DNA of 56,344 bases from positions 1 through 56,344 of IMG/VR virus record IMGVR_UViG_3300036790_000300, one strand, 5' to 3'. Positions 55,494 to 56,344 of this stretch are shown here, in pieces. Below the pieces are notes generated by a model. That model had not been told where the DNA came from, searched no databases, and saw only the letters and a list, made by a program, of their open reading frames with translations. The position numbers and the translations under genes were made by a program. This DNA is from a virus. Position 1 is the stretch's first letter, and each line of letters opens with the position of its first letter.

Positions 55494-56344
55494 TTAGTCG
55501 TCGACCTCTGGGATCGTCAGTTTCACCGGGAACGTCGCATTGGTGGTGTTCGTTGCGGTGGTAGCCAGCGTGAACCCCACTTCGAGGGCGCTGTATCCTG
55601 GCGCCTGAGTTACGCACTTGCCGCCCGCCGCGTTGTTGACTCCGATCACTTGCGCTCCCGGAGTGGCAGAACCGGCAGTGAGGATGTTCACCTGCGCTAC
55701 GCCGGATTCCTGAACCACGATCCATGAACCAGCGGTGATCTGCGCCTGCGTCGGAGCCGCGTAGGTAATGCCGCGGATGAGTGACACGCCAGTGGTATTC
55801 GCCAACGCTGTCGAGTCGAAGGACGATACGTAGTGGGCCGACTGGAAGAGCTGCGCCAGAACCGATCCGCCAGAGCCGCCGGTCAGTTCGGAAAGCGAGA
55901 AGGTTGGCGCGACGAGAAACGCCCCTCCGCCCTGCACGATGGTTGCGGAGATGATCGCTCCACCTGACACGACAACTTGAGCGATGGCAGGCGACTGACT
56001 TCCGATGTTGTAGGTCGAAACGCAGTTGTAGGTACCGTTTGCGTAGCCGGAGCCGGCAACCGTGACAATGGCACCTTGGACAAACGTCCCCGCTGTCCAG
56101 CCGACCACCCCGCCCTTACCGGCGATCTGCGGCAGGTTGGCCTGGATAGCGTTCGTCGCCAGCCGGCAGATGCGATATCGGCCGCCCTTAAGTTGCGTTC
56201 CGTAGGCGTTGTTCCACTGCTGCGCGTCTTCATTCGACACGTCGGCATAGTTGCCCTCGATGAAATCCGTGCCGAGGTAGATGCCGCCCGTGATCGGGTC
56301 CGACTGTGCGGTCGGGCTCGGGTAGACGGCCAGCGGGCCTTGAA
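55494..56344 (-). CDS. Major capsid protein, C-terminal part (runs off right edge)
   Basis: The frame is open from 56342 to the stop at 55494 (282 codons). It begins QGPLAVYPSPTAQSDPITGG and no start codon with a ribosome site occurs near the edge. It continues the frame of the 1-1219 segment exactly if the ends join (ATT at the seam). Residues after about 60 include the GxGY-GTY module seen in the adaptor-like protein, as if a surface domain were inserted or appended. Confidence 0.7.
   Translation of the reverse strand, partial: QGPLAVYPSPTAQSDPITGGIYLGTDFIEGNYADVSNEDAQQWNNAYGTQLKGGRYRICRLATNAIQANLPQIAGKGGVVGWTAGTFVQGAIVTVAGSGYANGTYNCVSTYNIGSQSPAIAQVVVSGGAIISATIVQGGGAFLVAPTFSLSELTGGSGGSVLAQLFQSAHYVSSFDSTALANTTGVSLIRGITYAAPTQAQITAGSWIVVQESGVAQVNILTAGSATPGAQVIGVNNAAGGKCVTQAPGYSALEVGFTLATTATNTTNATFPVKLTIPEVDD

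Noticed and set aside
1-56344. Diversity-generating retroelement, retron, CRISPR array or insertion sequence
   Set aside because: No reverse transcriptase, no template/variable repeats, no regularly spaced direct repeats and no transposase found in any frame.

Overview
The window reads as one complete, circularly permuted genome of a temperate tailed phage. The capsid-gene reading frame that runs off the left edge (minus strand, position 1) re-enters in the same frame at the right edge (56344), so the two ends very probably join in one circle. An integrase, a small XRE repressor, and an attP-like copy of the 3' half of a tRNA-Met(CAT) show a temperate life style. No tape measure, sheath or tail-tube protein is visible. 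Instead there are adaptor-like and nozzle-like proteins and a run of internal (ejection) proteins, which suggests a podovirus. The sequence is GC-rich by eye (not counted), with strong Shine-Dalgarno sites and many ATGA/GTGA start-stop overlaps. The host cannot be proved; the exported, Cys-poor beta-helix proteins with a QVTNP...GTWG module remind me of soil Acidobacteriota phages, but that is inference.

Layout. (1) Late operon, minus strand, from about 9.9 kb down to 1 and on across the junction to 41.4 kb: small zinc/RHH proteins, TerS candidate, TerL, portal, scaffold, capsid, then (from 56.3 kb down) decoration/adaptor proteins, a string of tiny Lys-rich proteins, a 1173-aa nozzle-like protein, a short fibre, three ejection-type proteins, a HExxH metalloprotease-like protein and a Cas4/AddB-like protein. 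Intrinsic-terminator hairpins flank the capsid segment. (2) A palindrome-rich 577-bp noncoding block (9894-10470) ending in a strong terminator. (3) A small minus operon of unknown zinc-knuckle proteins (11.1-12.5 kb). (4) Early/replication operon, plus strand, 12.7-27.8 kb: twin Zn-ribbon-HTH proteins, Erf annealase, YqaJ/lambda-type exonuclease, SF2 helicase, CHC2 zinc-finger protein, dCTP-deaminase-like enzyme, HNH and PD-(D/E)XK nucleases, integrase, many small unknowns, then attP. (5) Lysogeny/moron genes (28-29.7 kb). (6) Minus lysis operon (36.8-29.7 kb): exported beta-helix protein, two membrane proteins, SleB-type endolysin, then two more exported proteins. (7) Divergent plus cassette (37.0-41.5 kb): a coiled-coil, Pro/Gln/Tyr-rich protein followed by GT-B glycosyltransferase, methyltransferase, radical-SAM/SPASM protein, GT92-like and GT2-like glycosyltransferases.

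Two families of short palindromes are scattered through the genome: motif A, GACA-(TCC/GCC)-TGTC, nine exact copies, and motif B, GTGCGT-S-RCGCAC, five copies. They sit mostly at gene boundaries and promoters, and twice occur as a B-then-A composite. They look like operators or stoperators of a phage-wide regulator. Together with the glycan/radical-SAM cassette and the exported depolymerase-like proteins in the lysis operon, they are the most promising new biology here.
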